This document shows, piece by piece, positions 8,512-16,916 of a DNA stretch of 64,000 nucleotides; positions within the stretch are counted from its first letter, which is position 1; the number at the start of each line of letters is the position of its first letter. The stretch is taken from NCBI RefSeq assembly GCF_008369915.1, contig NZ_VSRN01000001.1, positions 2,140,001-2,204,000 of the forward strand. The letters are read 5' to 3'. The stretch is from Dyadobacter sp. UC 10. Lineage in GTDB: Bacteria > Bacteroidota > Bacteroidia > Cytophagales > Spirosomataceae. Made by a program: the position numbers and the translations under genes. Under the pieces are notes generated by a model. The model was not told the DNA's origin. It was given only the letters and a program-made list of their open reading frames with translations, and ran no database searches.

Positions 8512-9336
8512 TTATTCTTCTCCACCGTCAGCTGCCGCTTCCTCAGCAACTTCTGCACGTGGTGCAGGAGCAGCTTCCTCATTGCCTTTGTCAACCTGAC
8601 GTTTAGCTTCTTCCTCTTCTACCATGCGCTGATCGTCTTTATCTTGTTTGCGTTCCATCAAACCTTCCTCGATCGCTTTTCCGATTGCCAGCGTGATCAA
8701 TGAGATTGCTTTGTAAGCATCATCATTACTTGGAATTGGGAAGTCAACCAGTTCTGGGTTTGAATTGGTATCGCAGATCGCAAAGATGGGTATGTTCAAT
8801 CTTTTTGCTTCTGCAACCGCAATGTGCTCGCGTTTTACATCAACGATGAAAAGGGCAGCAGGAAGACGGGTTAGGTCAGCTACACCACCTAAAACTCTTT
8901 CCAGTTTATCCTTTTCACGTGTAAGCATCAGGCGTTCTCTTTTCGCGATATTGCTAACCGTGGTTTCGTCTTTTAGCATCTTCTCAAGAGTCTGCATTTT
9001 TTTCAAAGACTTGCGAATAGTACCGAAGTTTGTAAGCATACCACCCAACCAGCGGTCAGTTACGTAAGGCATTTTAAGGCGTTTTGCCTCTTCCGTTACG
9101 ATTTCCTGCGCTTGTTTTTTAGTAGCAACAAACATGATCTTACGTCCCGAACGAACGATTTGCTTCAACGCAGCCTCAGCGTCATTGATGCAGCTCAGAG
9201 TTTTGTTCAGGTCTATGATGTGGATCCCGTTCTTCTCCATGAAGATATATGGAGCCATACGCGGATCCCACTTGCGGGTAAGGTGGCCAAAATGCACACC
9301 TGCATCCAATAGTTCTTTATATTCTATTTGTGCCAT
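8512..9336 (-). CDS. rpsB: 30S ribosomal protein S2
   Basis: S2 binds the small ribosomal subunit late in assembly. The 274-residue protein shows the family signature throughout: YKELLDAGVHFGHLTRKWDPRM near the start, IHIIDLNKT, the TDRWLGGMLTNF block (about 93-104) and FPIPSNDDAYKAISLI (about 200). After about residue 228 it has a 45-residue acidic and alanine-rich tail (runs of E, AAPAPR), an extension common in Bacteroidota S2 and likely disordered. It follows rpsI with a 202-base gap that carries unusual repeats. Confidence 0.97.
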   Translation of the reverse strand: MAQIEYKELLDAGVHFGHLTRKWDPRMAPYIFMEKNGIHIIDLNKTLSCINDAEAALKQIVRSGRKIMFVATKKQAQEIVTEEAKRLKMPYVTDRWLGGMLTNFGTIRKSLKKMQTLEKMLKDETTVSNIAKRERLMLTREKDKLERVLGGVADLTRLPAALFIVDVKREHIAVAEAKRLNIPIFAICDTNSNPELVDFPIPSNDDAYKAISLITLAIGKAIEEGLMERKQDKDDQRMVEEEEAKRQVDKGNEEAAPAPRAEVAEEAAADGGEE

Positions 9337-9412
9337 TGCAGATTAAAATTTTGAATGTTTTTGAAATTACGCAGCACGAAGCATCGGGCACGATAAGCAA
9401 CGTCTGGACAAT

Positions 9413-9530
9413 TTTCAGTCATTAATTGCGGTCCGCCGCGCGGTCATTCGTTCTCATAAATGGTCATTTGTTGTTTCAAATAATAAAGAACAATACATGA
9501 CCTAATGAATATGAATGACCACTAATGACC
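9413..9530. repeat. Cluster of GGTCAT / ATGACC repeats between rpsI and rpsB
   Basis: On the plus strand GTCATT occurs at 9418-9423 and GGTCATT at 9442-9448 and 9462-9468; the complementary ATGACC or AATGACC occurs at 9497-9502, 9514-9520 and 9524-9530. AAATGGTCATT (9458-9468) is an 11-base inverted match to AATGACCATTT (9524-9534), and GGTCATTC (9442-9449) to GAATGACC (9513-9520). The two pairings are interleaved, not nested, so an RNA could form either hairpin or a pseudoknot. The region precedes the rpsB start and could be an r-protein leader. Confidence 0.5.
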
Positions 9531-9538
9531 ATTTTTTA

Positions 9539-9925
9539 TTAACGTTTCGAGAACTGGAATCTTCTTCTCGCCTTAGCGCGTCCGTATTTCTTACGCTCAA
9601 CCATACGTGGGTCACGGGTAAGGAATCCTTCTTTTTTAAGGGCGCCGCGGAATTCTCCGTTGTACTCAACCAAAGCGCGGGAAACAGCCATGCGAATTGC
9701 TTCTGCCTGACCTGAGATTCCACCACCTCTTACGTTCACTTTAATGTCATAACCATTGCTTCCGCTAATTGTTACGAAAGGCTGCTGAAGAACGATCTGA
9801 TGAACTTCAAATGGAAAGTATTCCTTGTAATCGCGGCCGTTTACTTTGATATCTCCTTTACCTGGCGTCATATAGATACGAGCCACGGCTGTTTTTCTTC
9901 TACCTATTGTGTTGATCACTTCCAT
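9539..9925 (-). CDS. rpsI: 30S ribosomal protein S9
   Basis: S9 reaches the P-site tRNA through its basic C-terminal tail. The 128-residue protein contains TIGRRKTAVARIYM at the start, the VRGGGISGQAEAIRMAVSRAL block in the middle and ends in GRAKARRRFQFSKR, the family terminus whose last Arg contacts P-site tRNA. The start ATG is 3 bases after the rplM stop, giving the universal rplM-rpsI pair. Confidence 0.98.
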   Translation of the reverse strand: MEVINTIGRRKTAVARIYMTPGKGDIKVNGRDYKEYFPFEVHQIVLQQPFVTISGSNGYDIKVNVRGGGISGQAEAIRMAVSRALVEYNGEFRGALKKEGFLTRDPRMVERKKYGRAKARRRFQFSKR

Positions 9926-9928
9926 GAA

Positions 9929-10372
9929 TTACAACTGGATTTGTTTTGGTTGCTGAGCGCTGTGCGGGTGTTCTGCCGCCGCGTAAACAAACAGGTTTGT
10001 AAATAAACGACGTCCCAAACGGTTCTTTGGAAGCATGCCTCTCACGGCTTTCTCGATTACACGCGCAGGGTGTTTTTCGAGCAACTCACGGGGAGTTTGA
10101 AAACGTTGACCTCCTGGATAGCCAGTATGACGAACATAAATTTTGTCGGTCATCTTCTTACCTGTCAACTTAATTTTATCGGCGTTGATAACAATTACGT
10201 TATCGCCACAATCCACATGAGGGGTGTAACTGGTTTTGTGCTTGCCTCTGATGATTTTAGCAACTTCACTGGCCAAACGACCAAGTACTAAATCCTGAGC
10301 ATCCACAACAACCCACTCCTTGTTTACTGTGTTTTTGTTCGCCGAGATGGTTTTGTAGCTTAACGTATCCAC
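9929..10372 (-). CDS. rplM: 50S ribosomal protein L13
   Basis: L13 is an early assembly protein of the large subunit. The sequence [24 protein letters not shown] at the start, [24 protein letters not shown] in the middle and [14 protein letters not shown] near the end are typical. The open frame begins with TTG at 10381, but a GTG at 10372 gives the usual Bacteroidota N-terminus MDTLSYKT, so I use it (147 residues). It is the first gene of the ribosomal operon and has a near-consensus promoter about 75 bases upstream. Confidence 0.95.
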   Translation of the reverse strand: MDTLSYKTISANKNTVNKEWVVVDAQDLVLGRLASEVAKIIRGKHKTSYTPHVDCGDNVIVINADKIKLTGKKMTDKIYVRHTGYPGGQRFQTPRELLEKHPARVIEKAVRGMLPKNRLGRRLFTNLFVYAAAEHPHSAQQPKQIQL

Positions 10373-10403
10373 GATTAACAAAAAATTTAATTGATTTTCA
10401 ATA

Positions 10404-10442
10404 TATTACACTGTAATAAGACAGTCCCATCGCAAAATGGGA
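10404..10442 (-). promoter_or_regulatory. rplM 5' leader with two inverted repeats
   Basis: Within the predicted leader lie a hairpin TCCCAT-cgcaaa-ATGGGA (10424-10442 region) and a near-perfect palindrome TATTACA-C-TGTAATA (10404-10418). L13 operons in other bacteria are autoregulated through leader structures; whether this one is cannot be told from sequence. Confidence 0.45.
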
Positions 10443-10445
10443 GTG

Positions 10446-10476
10446 CAAATATAGAGTTTAACAAATTGAATTACAA
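10446..10476 (-). promoter_or_regulatory. Promoter of the rplM-rpsI-rpsB-tsf operon
   Basis: On the minus strand TTG (10476-10474) is followed after 20 bases by TATATTTG (10453-10446), which matches the Bacteroidota -33/-7 pattern TTG-N19-20-TAnnTTTG. Transcription would start near 10440, leaving a leader of about 70 bases before rplM. Confidence 0.8.
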
Positions 10477-10611
10477 GTATGTTTTGGAAATTTCGTGCAG
10501 TGACAGGGCAGGCCACGGTTTTTAGTGATAAACGAAGTTACACTACCTGCGATCCTGCATTTGTGAACCGGCAGAATCTGAATAAGCCAAATTGAATGAA
10601 GACCGGTAGTG

Positions 10612-11304
10612 CTAGTATATAGGGAAGCTCAATGCCGCATAAGGCAGCCCATAGAAATTGTAAACCCGGCGCTGGCTGTTGTCCAGCAACATTTTATTGC
10701 CATTTCTGTCTTTGGTCAAATAGGCTATTTGACCGTGAACATATCCTAACTTCAATCCAAATCTTTTGGTGAGAAATATTCTGGCGTACACCTCAGATTG
10801 TCCATTGTAATTTTTCAAAGCCAGCGGGGCCAGATTGAATATTACTGGAGAAGTAGTGAGCCATTGACCATAATTGGGCTTTCCTGTACCGTTTCCCTCA
10901 ATTTTATCATACGCTCCGCGCCGTTTTGAACCAAATGACGCTCCGATCAGATCAGTATTTACGCCAAGGTCGATCCGCCAGAACCGGAAATTAATCCCTG
11001 CAACAAAACTGATCCCGTTCGCAGATACATTGTTGTATTCCAGAAAATCTGCGTCCGACTTTTTGGAATAAAGATTTGTTCGCCCCGCATAATAGCCCCA
11101 GGCCCTGAGTCCCAGTCCAAACCGCAGCCAGGGAACACTATTTGGGCTTATCTCTTCATGATAAAGCACAGACGGAGCCCATGAGTTACTGTTAAAGCCT
11201 GAACCTACATCTACTCCTGCACTAACCTGTGACTGTCGCTGGCCGGTTACAGCATTACTTAATATTATAAATGTCAAAAACGGTAGTATGTGGAGAGCCT
11301 TCAT
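10612..11304 (-). CDS. Hypothetical secreted beta-barrel-like protein
   Basis: A 230-residue protein with an N-terminal signal peptide (hydrophobic LHILPFLTFIILSNAV, cut probably after TGQ). The rest is a series of short alternating aromatic and polar strands separated by turns (GSGFNSNSWAPS, WLRFGLGLRAWGYY, GINFRFWRIDLGVN, RFGLKLGYVHGQ), consistent with a small outer-membrane barrel of eight to ten strands, ending in Tyr. I do not recognise a named family. It stands alone, convergent to nothing, and divergent from the DUF1080 gene with 150 bases between. Confidence 0.6.
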   Translation of the reverse strand: MKALHILPFLTFIILSNAVTGQRQSQVSAGVDVGSGFNSNSWAPSVLYHEEISPNSVPWLRFGLGLRAWGYYAGRTNLYSKKSDADFLEYNNVSANGISFVAGINFRFWRIDLGVNTDLIGASFGSKRRGAYDKIEGNGTGKPNYGQWLTTSPVIFNLAPLALKNYNGQSEVYARIFLTKRFGLKLGYVHGQIAYLTKDRNGNKMLLDNSQRRVYNFYGLPYAALSFPIY

Positions 11305-11454
11305 TCGTAAAATAGAAATGTTATATCCCGAAAAGATATGTTAAAAAGATCCAATGAAGCAAATATAGTTTGCAGGATGCGAAGATTTGCGATATTGCGG
11401 ATTTCCGATACGAATGCAGATTTGAATAATTATTAATCTTTACCACCTAAACCC

Positions 11455-12183
11455 ATGACAAATCTCTTTACTGGACCGAAGCTATTAAAGCTCGGATTTC
11501 TGCTGTATCTGACGTTGCATTCTTCTGCGTTGCTCGCTCAGGACGTTGATAAGTTAGGTTTTCGCCCCCTATTTAATGGAAAAAACCTTGACGGCTGGAT
11601 TGATGTAAATACTTCCAATGAGACTTGGAAGGTGAAAAACGGCACACTGATCTGTTCGGGTAAACCGATCGGAGTAATGCGCTCTGACCGGCAATACGAA
11701 AATTTCATACTGGAAGTAGAATGGAAACACATGGAAGCCGGCGGCAACTCCGGGATATTTGTCTGGAGCGAAGGTACGCCGCAGGAACATGATCCGCTTA
11801 CAAAAGCAATCGAAGTACAAATGCTGGAACTCGAATACGCGCCCCAGCACAACGCAACAGAAGACTATGTGCATGGCGAGCTGTTTCCAACCATGGGCAT
11901 GACTGCTATTCCCGATAATCCGCGTGGTATCAGAAGTAAATCCCTCGAAAAACGCTGCAAAGGAAAAGGCGAATGGAATAAATATGTTGTCGTTTGCGTC
12001 GACGGAACGGTGAAACTATCTGTGAACGGTAAATTCGTGAATGGGCTGCGGGCCTCAGAGCGCAAAAAAGGTTACATCTGCCTGGAAGCAGAGGGCGCCG
12101 AAATCCATTTCCGGAATATGCGGATTATGGAACTGCCGGGCGGCATTACTTCCCCCGAACAAACCGCGCCGCTCGTCAACTGA
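11455..12183 (+). CDS. DUF1080 (3-keto-disaccharide hydrolase-type) protein
   Basis: A 242-residue secreted protein: a signal peptide ([20 protein letters not shown]) followed by one DUF1080 domain with the classic [13 protein letters not shown] opening, [12 protein letters not shown], and the GGNSGIFVW core of a concanavalin-like jelly roll (about residues 85-110). Family members are implicated in hydrolysing 3-keto-glycosides, and others only bind carbohydrate. No 3-keto pathway oxidoreductase is adjacent, so the substrate is unknown. The next gene downstream (DUF2520) begins 47 bases later. Confidence 0.87.
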   Translation: MTNLFTGPKLLKLGFLLYLTLHSSALLAQDVDKLGFRPLFNGKNLDGWIDVNTSNETWKVKNGTLICSGKPIGVMRSDRQYENFILEVEWKHMEAGGNSGIFVWSEGTPQEHDPLTKAIEVQMLELEYAPQHNATEDYVHGELFPTMGMTAIPDNPRGIRSKSLEKRCKGKGEWNKYVVVCVDGTVKLSVNGKFVNGLRASERKKGYICLEAEGAEIHFRNMRIMELPGGITSPEQTAPLVN

Positions 12184-12230
12184 CCTGTTTCCCGGCTTAA
12201 CTTACGGACAGATATAAATTCACTTTTTAC

Positions 12231-13034
12231 ATGAAAATCTCCTTCGTTGGCGCCGGCAACGTCGCCTGGCACCTGGCCCAGGCATTCGAGGATGCCGGTC
12301 ACTGGATTTGCGAAGTTTATAGCAGGGACACACAAAAGGCCCGGCAGCTGGCTTCCAATCTGTACGATACCAATATCCAGCCCGATCTCAATTTCTCTGA
12401 AAGCGAGGCTGAAATCATCGTCATCGCTGTGAGCGACGATGCCATCGAAAGTGTGCTGGAACGGATTGTTTTACCCGAGGGCGTTATTCTTGTGCATACT
12501 TCCGGTACGCGTTCCCTGGCGGAATTTCAGAACCTGGTGGAGATTTATAGCGACGTGTTTGTTCATACCGGCGTATTTTATCCCTTGCAGACCTTTACCA
12601 AAGACGCGGAAATGGATTATCGCGAGCTGCCGTTTTGCATTGAATCAAAAAACGAACTGATTGAAAATAAGTTGATCCAGCTTGCCCAAAGTGTGAGTGA
12701 TCAGGTGAGCAGGACCGATTCCGACGAGCGATTTATTTTGCACGTAGCCGCAGTTTTTGCCAATAATTTCACCAATTACCTCCTCAGCATTTCGCACGAA
12801 CTGCTGGAAAGAGAGCAGCTGGACTTTGATCTGCTGAAACCATTGATAAAAACCACTATCTCCAAAGCATTGCAATCCAATGATCCCTCGCTCGGACAAA
12901 CCGGCCCGGCGCGGCGCGGAGATTGGAAAACAACCGGGCGGCACCTGGAATATTTACAGGAAACCAATGAAGACTGGACCGAAATTTACAGGTTGTTGAC
13001 TGACAAAATCAGGAATACCTATATCTCGAAATAG
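12231..13034 (+). CDS. Rossmann-fold / DUF2520 protein
   Basis: A 267-residue cytoplasmic protein. The N-terminal NAD(P)-binding fold opens with ISFVGAGNVAWHLAQAF, a GxGNxA variant of the dinucleotide loop, and includes IIVIAVSDDAI and VLVHTSGT. The C-terminal half is the helical DUF2520 domain (FPLQTF, then HVAAVFANNFTNYL). The shape resembles ProC and ketopantoate reductases, but the real substrate is unknown. In Bacteroidota it usually stands next to a KdsC-type phosphatase, as here (63 bases to the phosphatase ATG). Confidence 0.85.
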   Translation: MKISFVGAGNVAWHLAQAFEDAGHWICEVYSRDTQKARQLASNLYDTNIQPDLNFSESEAEIIVIAVSDDAIESVLERIVLPEGVILVHTSGTRSLAEFQNLVEIYSDVFVHTGVFYPLQTFTKDAEMDYRELPFCIESKNELIENKLIQLAQSVSDQVSRTDSDERFILHVAAVFANNFTNYLLSISHELLEREQLDFDLLKPLIKTTISKALQSNDPSLGQTGPARRGDWKTTGRHLEYLQETNEDWTEIYRLLTDKIRNTYISK

Positions 13035-13064
13035 CAAAACCTGTCGTCCCGAAAAAAGTTAGCC

Positions 13065-13072
13065 TATATTTG
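13065..13072 (+). promoter_or_regulatory. Candidate -7 promoter element before the KdsC-type phosphatase
   Basis: TATATTTG matches TAnnTTTG exactly and lies 25 bases before the ATG at 13097. No clear TTG is found at the -33 distance, so the match is one-sided. Confidence 0.45.
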
Positions 13073-13096
13073 CAGCATTCTCAATTGACCAGTTTC

Positions 13097-13618
13097 ATGA
13101 GTTCTACGCTAACGGAGCGCTTTAGCCAGATTACCACTTTCATTTTTGATATCGACGGTGTCATGACCGACGGCAGCGTAATCGCCCTCGAAAGCGGCGA
13201 GCAGCCACGCATTTTTAATGTGCGTGACGGTTATGGTATCAACCGCGCAATCAAAATGGGTTACAGGGTCGCCATTATTTCTGCCCAAAGTCAAATGGGT
13301 GTGCGCAAGCGGCTTGAATACCTGGGCATGAAGGATATTTTCATTGGTACTTCTCCCGACGGCAAGTTGCCTGTATTTAAAAAATACCTTGCGGAAACCG
13401 GTTTGAATCTAAATGAGATTGTCTTCATGGGCGACGATCTGCCCGACTACGAAGTAATGCGAACAGGCGTGCTCGCAGCCTGCCCGGCCGATTCAGCAGA
13501 AGAAATCCTTGCCTTATCCGACTACATTTCTCCTAAAAATGGCGGACACGGAGCAGTCCGCGACCTGATCGAACAGGTAATGAAGGTTCAGGGGAAATGG
13601 ATGGCGTGGTTTGAATAA
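13097..13618 (+). CDS. KdsC-type HAD phosphatase
   Basis: A 173-residue HAD-superfamily phosphatase without a cap domain, like KdsC, which removes phosphate from KDO-8-phosphate for LPS inner core. Motif I is FDIDGVMTDG; then come NVRDGYGI, motif III lysine SPDGKLPVF, and motif IV GDDLPDYEVM, followed by GGHGAVRDL, all matching KdsC. The usual ITGR(S) segment of motif II reads IISAQSQ, lacking the Arg, so substrate choice may differ. The frame opens at TTG 13070, but the ATG at 13097 is the better start. The next gene begins right after the stop, suggesting translation coupling. Confidence 0.85.
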   Translation: MSSTLTERFSQITTFIFDIDGVMTDGSVIALESGEQPRIFNVRDGYGINRAIKMGYRVAIISAQSQMGVRKRLEYLGMKDIFIGTSPDGKLPVFKKYLAETGLNLNEIVFMGDDLPDYEVMRTGVLAACPADSAEEILALSDYISPKNGGHGAVRDLIEQVMKVQGKWMAWFE

Positions 13619-14746
13619 TTGAAATCCGAAGTGGAAAAAAGGCGTTACTTCCCTAATTTAAATGGCGTTCGCTGCATTGCTGCGGTTTTGGTTATTTTTC
13701 ATCACCTGGAACAAGCCAAACACGCATTGGGAATTGCGAATATCTATGAATTGCCGATCGTGCAACACGCGGGCAGGCTTGGGGTAGGATTATTTTTCGT
13801 GCTGAGCGGTTTTCTTATCACCTATTTATTATTGGATGAAAAAGGCCGTTTCGGGAATGTGGATGCAAAAAAATTCTATCTGCGTCGCGTATTCCGCATC
13901 TGGCCCATTTACTTCCTGATCATCGGGCTTTCCTTTTTTGTATTCCCGCATATTGACCTGCTGGATTACCCCGGCATCGACGAAAAGCTCGCCACCGACG
14001 CAGCTGAGCGATTGTTGTTACTTCTGCTGGTATTTCCGAATTACGCTTTCGTTTTATATGATCTTCCCTATTGGTGCGCGCAAACGTGGTCGATTGGCGT
14101 GGAAGAACAGTTTTATTATCTCTGGCCGTGGCTGATCAAATACCCCAGAAGAAGCATTCCGATCCTAATTTTATTTCTGACATTAAGTGCGGCGCTGCTG
14201 TACTTTGGCTTAGAGCTCATTGATCCAGCCGAAGAAATCAGGAATTCGATGATCAGTACTTTCTTGGGTCAGTTCAGGATACAGACGATGGCGCTGGGCG
14301 GTTTATGCGCCTGGCTGGTTTACACCAATAAAAATTCGGTTCTCGATATTATTTTCAGGAAGGATATCCAGATTGTCGCGTACACGCTGCTGCTCATCCT
14401 GTTCTTCTCCGGCGTGCATTTCTTTGGCTTTCTGGAAGTTTACGCCTTGTTTTTCGCATTCTTCATTCTCAATGTATCCTGCAACCCCAAGTCCATTGTC
14501 AGCCTCCAAAATCCGGTAATGGAGCATTTTGGAAAAACTTCTTATGGCCTGTACCTTTATCACGTGGTCATAATTGTCTTGATAATCAACATTTTCAACA
14601 AATACCTGCCCGATTGGAGCGGCACATCTTACCAGATCGCATTGTACATTCTGACATTCGCCGGCTCGATTGCTATTGCTTCGCTGTCTTTCACCTATTT
14701 CGAGCAGCCTCTATTGAGATTTAAGGATAAAAAATTCGGGAGATAA
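13619..14746 (+). CDS. Acyltransferase family 3 (OafA/YrhL-like) membrane protein
   Basis: A 375-residue integral membrane acyltransferase with about ten hydrophobic segments. The opening FPNLNGVRCIAAVLVIFHHLEQ carries the family Arg and the catalytic-type His; LGVGLFFVLSGFLITYLL and QTWSIGVEEQFYYLWPW are the next conserved blocks. Such enzymes O-acylate surface sugars using acyl donors from the cytoplasm. It starts with TTG directly after the KdsC-type gene stop (a GTG four codons later is an alternative), so coupling to a KDO or surface-sugar pathway is plausible but inferred. Confidence 0.88.
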   Translation: MKSEVEKRRYFPNLNGVRCIAAVLVIFHHLEQAKHALGIANIYELPIVQHAGRLGVGLFFVLSGFLITYLLLDEKGRFGNVDAKKFYLRRVFRIWPIYFLIIGLSFFVFPHIDLLDYPGIDEKLATDAAERLLLLLLVFPNYAFVLYDLPYWCAQTWSIGVEEQFYYLWPWLIKYPRRSIPILILFLTLSAALLYFGLELIDPAEEIRNSMISTFLGQFRIQTMALGGLCAWLVYTNKNSVLDIIFRKDIQIVAYTLLLILFFSGVHFFGFLEVYALFFAFFILNVSCNPKSIVSLQNPVMEHFGKTSYGLYLYHVVIIVLIINIFNKYLPDWSGTSYQIALYILTFAGSIAIASLSFTYFEQPLLRFKDKKFGR

Positions 14747-14757
14747 GCGCTAAATTT

Positions 14758-15582
14758 TCACTGGTCCGCCAGCTCAGTCATTTTGTAGAAATGCAGATTT
14801 TGCGCTTTCGCTTCCTTCAAAATCGCTTCCAGAAATCTTACATTAAAACCATATTCTCCATTTTCAGGCGATTTATAAAGTGGCTCGTGACCAAACAGCA
14901 TAAGTGCAGTATGCGTATTTTTTGCCTTTTGAATAGCCTCGCGCATTGCTTCCTCGGTCAGCCCGGTGTCGGTATCAATCAATAGTGCGTCGACAGACTT
15001 TTGTTTATCAAAATCATAATAAATCCACGGCATCAACCTGGGCGCCAATGCATATATCTGAAAACCCAGCAGCTTCCGCTTTGAAATCGCCACATCGCGG
15101 ATAATCCTGAACCCATTTGCGTACAAGACCGAATCTACCGTATCATTATGATTTCCACCGGGATGCGCGTAAGAAGTCGGTTGAAATCCTGCCGCCGACA
15201 TATATTTCATTCCCGGCTCTATTTCAGCAGCATAATATCCCGCCGGCCCACCTGCGGCAATAATTTCCGTAGACTTTCCGTGCCTGGTACTATGAAACCC
15301 GATTTCGTGTCCGTCCTTTTCAAGTTGTTTTAATTTCAGGATTTCGTCAGAAGAAAGACTGTCGGAGCAGGTAATGTAAAATGTAACTTTCGCACCGTAT
15401 TTCTGAAAAAGCGGCCTTAATGCGTACCATTCATTGATAAAATGATCGTCAAAGGAAATGGCAATTCCTGCACGATTTTGCTCGCTGCCTTTTTGCTGGC
15501 AGGATAACCCATAAAATCCAACCAAAATCAGTAGCAATCTCAATGCGATCGTTCGCTCTTTTGCGGGCATGCTGTATTTCAA
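14758..15582 (-). CDS. Polysaccharide deacetylase family lipoprotein
   Basis: A 274-residue protein with an N-terminal lipoprotein-type signal ending in FYGLSCQQ. The NodB-type domain has ISFDDHFINEW (the usual TFDDG is FDDHF), the GHEIGFHSTRHG segment with the metal-binding H-x3-H pair, SYAHPGGNHN, and a late ALMLFGHEPLY. These fit a metal-dependent carbohydrate deacetylase or a related hydrolase at the cell surface. Substrate is not evident. It converges with the acyltransferase and diverges from sbcD with 44 bases between. Confidence 0.82.
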   Translation of the reverse strand: MKYSMPAKERTIALRLLLILVGFYGLSCQQKGSEQNRAGIAISFDDHFINEWYALRPLFQKYGAKVTFYITCSDSLSSDEILKLKQLEKDGHEIGFHSTRHGKSTEIIAAGGPAGYYAAEIEPGMKYMSAAGFQPTSYAHPGGNHNDTVDSVLYANGFRIIRDVAISKRKLLGFQIYALAPRLMPWIYYDFDKQKSVDALLIDTDTGLTEEAMREAIQKAKNTHTALMLFGHEPLYKSPENGEYGFNVRFLEAILKEAKAQNLHFYKMTELADQ

Positions 15583-15626
15583 TACTTCGGGAATGAAATG
15601 TTATTTTCGCTAAATTAATCACACAA

Positions 15627-16847
15627 ATGAAAATACTTCACACAGCAGACTGGCACATTGGTAAAAAACTCGACCTCTATTCCAGGCTGGAAGAACAAAG
15701 ATTGGTCCTCGACGAAATCTGCGAAATTGCTGAAAATGAACAGGTCGACGCCATTGTAATAGCTGGTGACCTTTTTGATAATTTCAATCCATCTTCCGAA
15801 GCTACGGAATTACTATATAGTACGTTGCACCGGCTGTCGGCAAATGGAACGCGGGCTGTTATTGCCATAGCAGGTAACCACGATTCCCCCGAGCGCATTC
15901 AGGTACCCGACGCTTTGGCCAAGGTTTGCGGCATTTTGTTCGTAGGATTTCCGAATACCGAGGTAAAGCCGTTTTGCACACAGGGAAAAGTAGATATTGT
16001 GCGGACAGCAAAAGGATTTATTGAAATAAATTTACCAAACTGCGATTTCCCGCTCCGTATTTTACACACTCCTTATGCGAATGAACAGCGACTGAAAACT
16101 TTTCTGGGCGTGGAAGATTCGGAAGAGATGCTCCGCCTGCATTTACAGGAGCATTGGAAAATGCTGGCCGACGAATATCTTGACGATAAAGGTTTCAACC
16201 TGCTGGCGACACATTTGTTTGTGATGAAAAAAGGCGAGCCTGTCCCGGAAGAGCCTGAAGAAGAGCGACCGATTCTGCATATCGGAGGCGCACAGGCGAT
16301 TTACACCGAAAATTTCCCCGAAAATGTGCATTACATTGCGCTGGGGCATTTGCACAGGTTTCAGGTGGTTGATAAAAAACCTGCTCCGGCCGTGTATTCC
16401 AGCAGCCCGCTGGCTTACAGTTTTTCGGAGTCCAACCAGACCAAATATGTAGTTATATTGGAAGCCGACGCAGGAAAATTGATAAACTACCGCCCGGTTG
16501 AGTTGTTGAAAGGCAAAAAATTAAGAAGAAAAAGCTTTCACAGTATTGATGAAGCAATTGTCTGGCTGGGCGAATTTCCCGAAGATCTGATTGAACTAAC
16601 AATCGTTTCAGACAACTACCTCGAAGCCTCGGACAAAAAAAGATTAATGGAATCTCATGCCGGCATTATCCAGATCATCCCGCAAATCAAAAAGCCCGAG
16701 CTTGCAGAAACAGCCTCCGGAGTCGACCTTTCGCTGAGTATGGAAAAGCTTTTTCAGGAATATTTCAAAAGCAAAAATAAAGGCCAGGAACCTTCGGAGG
16801 GTTTGTTGGAGGTTTTCAGGGAGGTATTGGGAACGGAGGAGGGGTAG
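15627..16847 (+). CDS. sbcD: Exonuclease SbcD (Mre11-type subunit)
   Basis: SbcD is the nuclease of the SbcCD complex, which cuts hairpin and blocked DNA ends. The 406-residue protein has the calcineurin-type phosphoesterase motifs in order: LHTADWHIGKKL (D-x-H), VIAGDLFDNFNPS (GD), AIAGNHDSPERI (GNHD), then LLATHLFVM and YIALGHLHRFQ, and a C-terminal SbcD accessory domain. The length is normal. No sbcC follows; the next gene is on the opposite strand after a bidirectional terminator, so the partner ATPase must be elsewhere. Confidence 0.95.
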   Translation: MKILHTADWHIGKKLDLYSRLEEQRLVLDEICEIAENEQVDAIVIAGDLFDNFNPSSEATELLYSTLHRLSANGTRAVIAIAGNHDSPERIQVPDALAKVCGILFVGFPNTEVKPFCTQGKVDIVRTAKGFIEINLPNCDFPLRILHTPYANEQRLKTFLGVEDSEEMLRLHLQEHWKMLADEYLDDKGFNLLATHLFVMKKGEPVPEEPEEERPILHIGGAQAIYTENFPENVHYIALGHLHRFQVVDKKPAPAVYSSSPLAYSFSESNQTKYVVILEADAGKLINYRPVELLKGKKLRRKSFHSIDEAIVWLGEFPEDLIELTIVSDNYLEASDKKRLMESHAGIIQIIPQIKKPELAETASGVDLSLSMEKLFQEYFKSKNKGQEPSEGLLEVFREVLGTEEG

Positions 16848-16856
16848 CCCTTTGAC

Positions 16857-16900
16857 AAAAAACGAGGCTGTCTCTTTCGAAACGCCTCGTTTTCATTTTT
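16857..16900. terminator. Bidirectional terminator between sbcD and the DksA-like gene
   Basis: AAAACGAGGC (16859-16868) pairs with GCCTCGTTTT (16884-16893), a 10-bp stem. The plus strand continues CATTTTT and the minus strand TTTTTTGTC, so both converging genes are served. Confidence 0.85.
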
Positions 16901-16916
16901 AATGACTTTCAAAATT

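Noticed and set aside
9413..9530. Possible CRISPR-like or mobile-element repeat before rpsB
   Set aside because: The GGTCAT units are too short, unevenly spaced and inverted relative to each other; no cas genes are present. They are better read as an RNA or protein-binding region.
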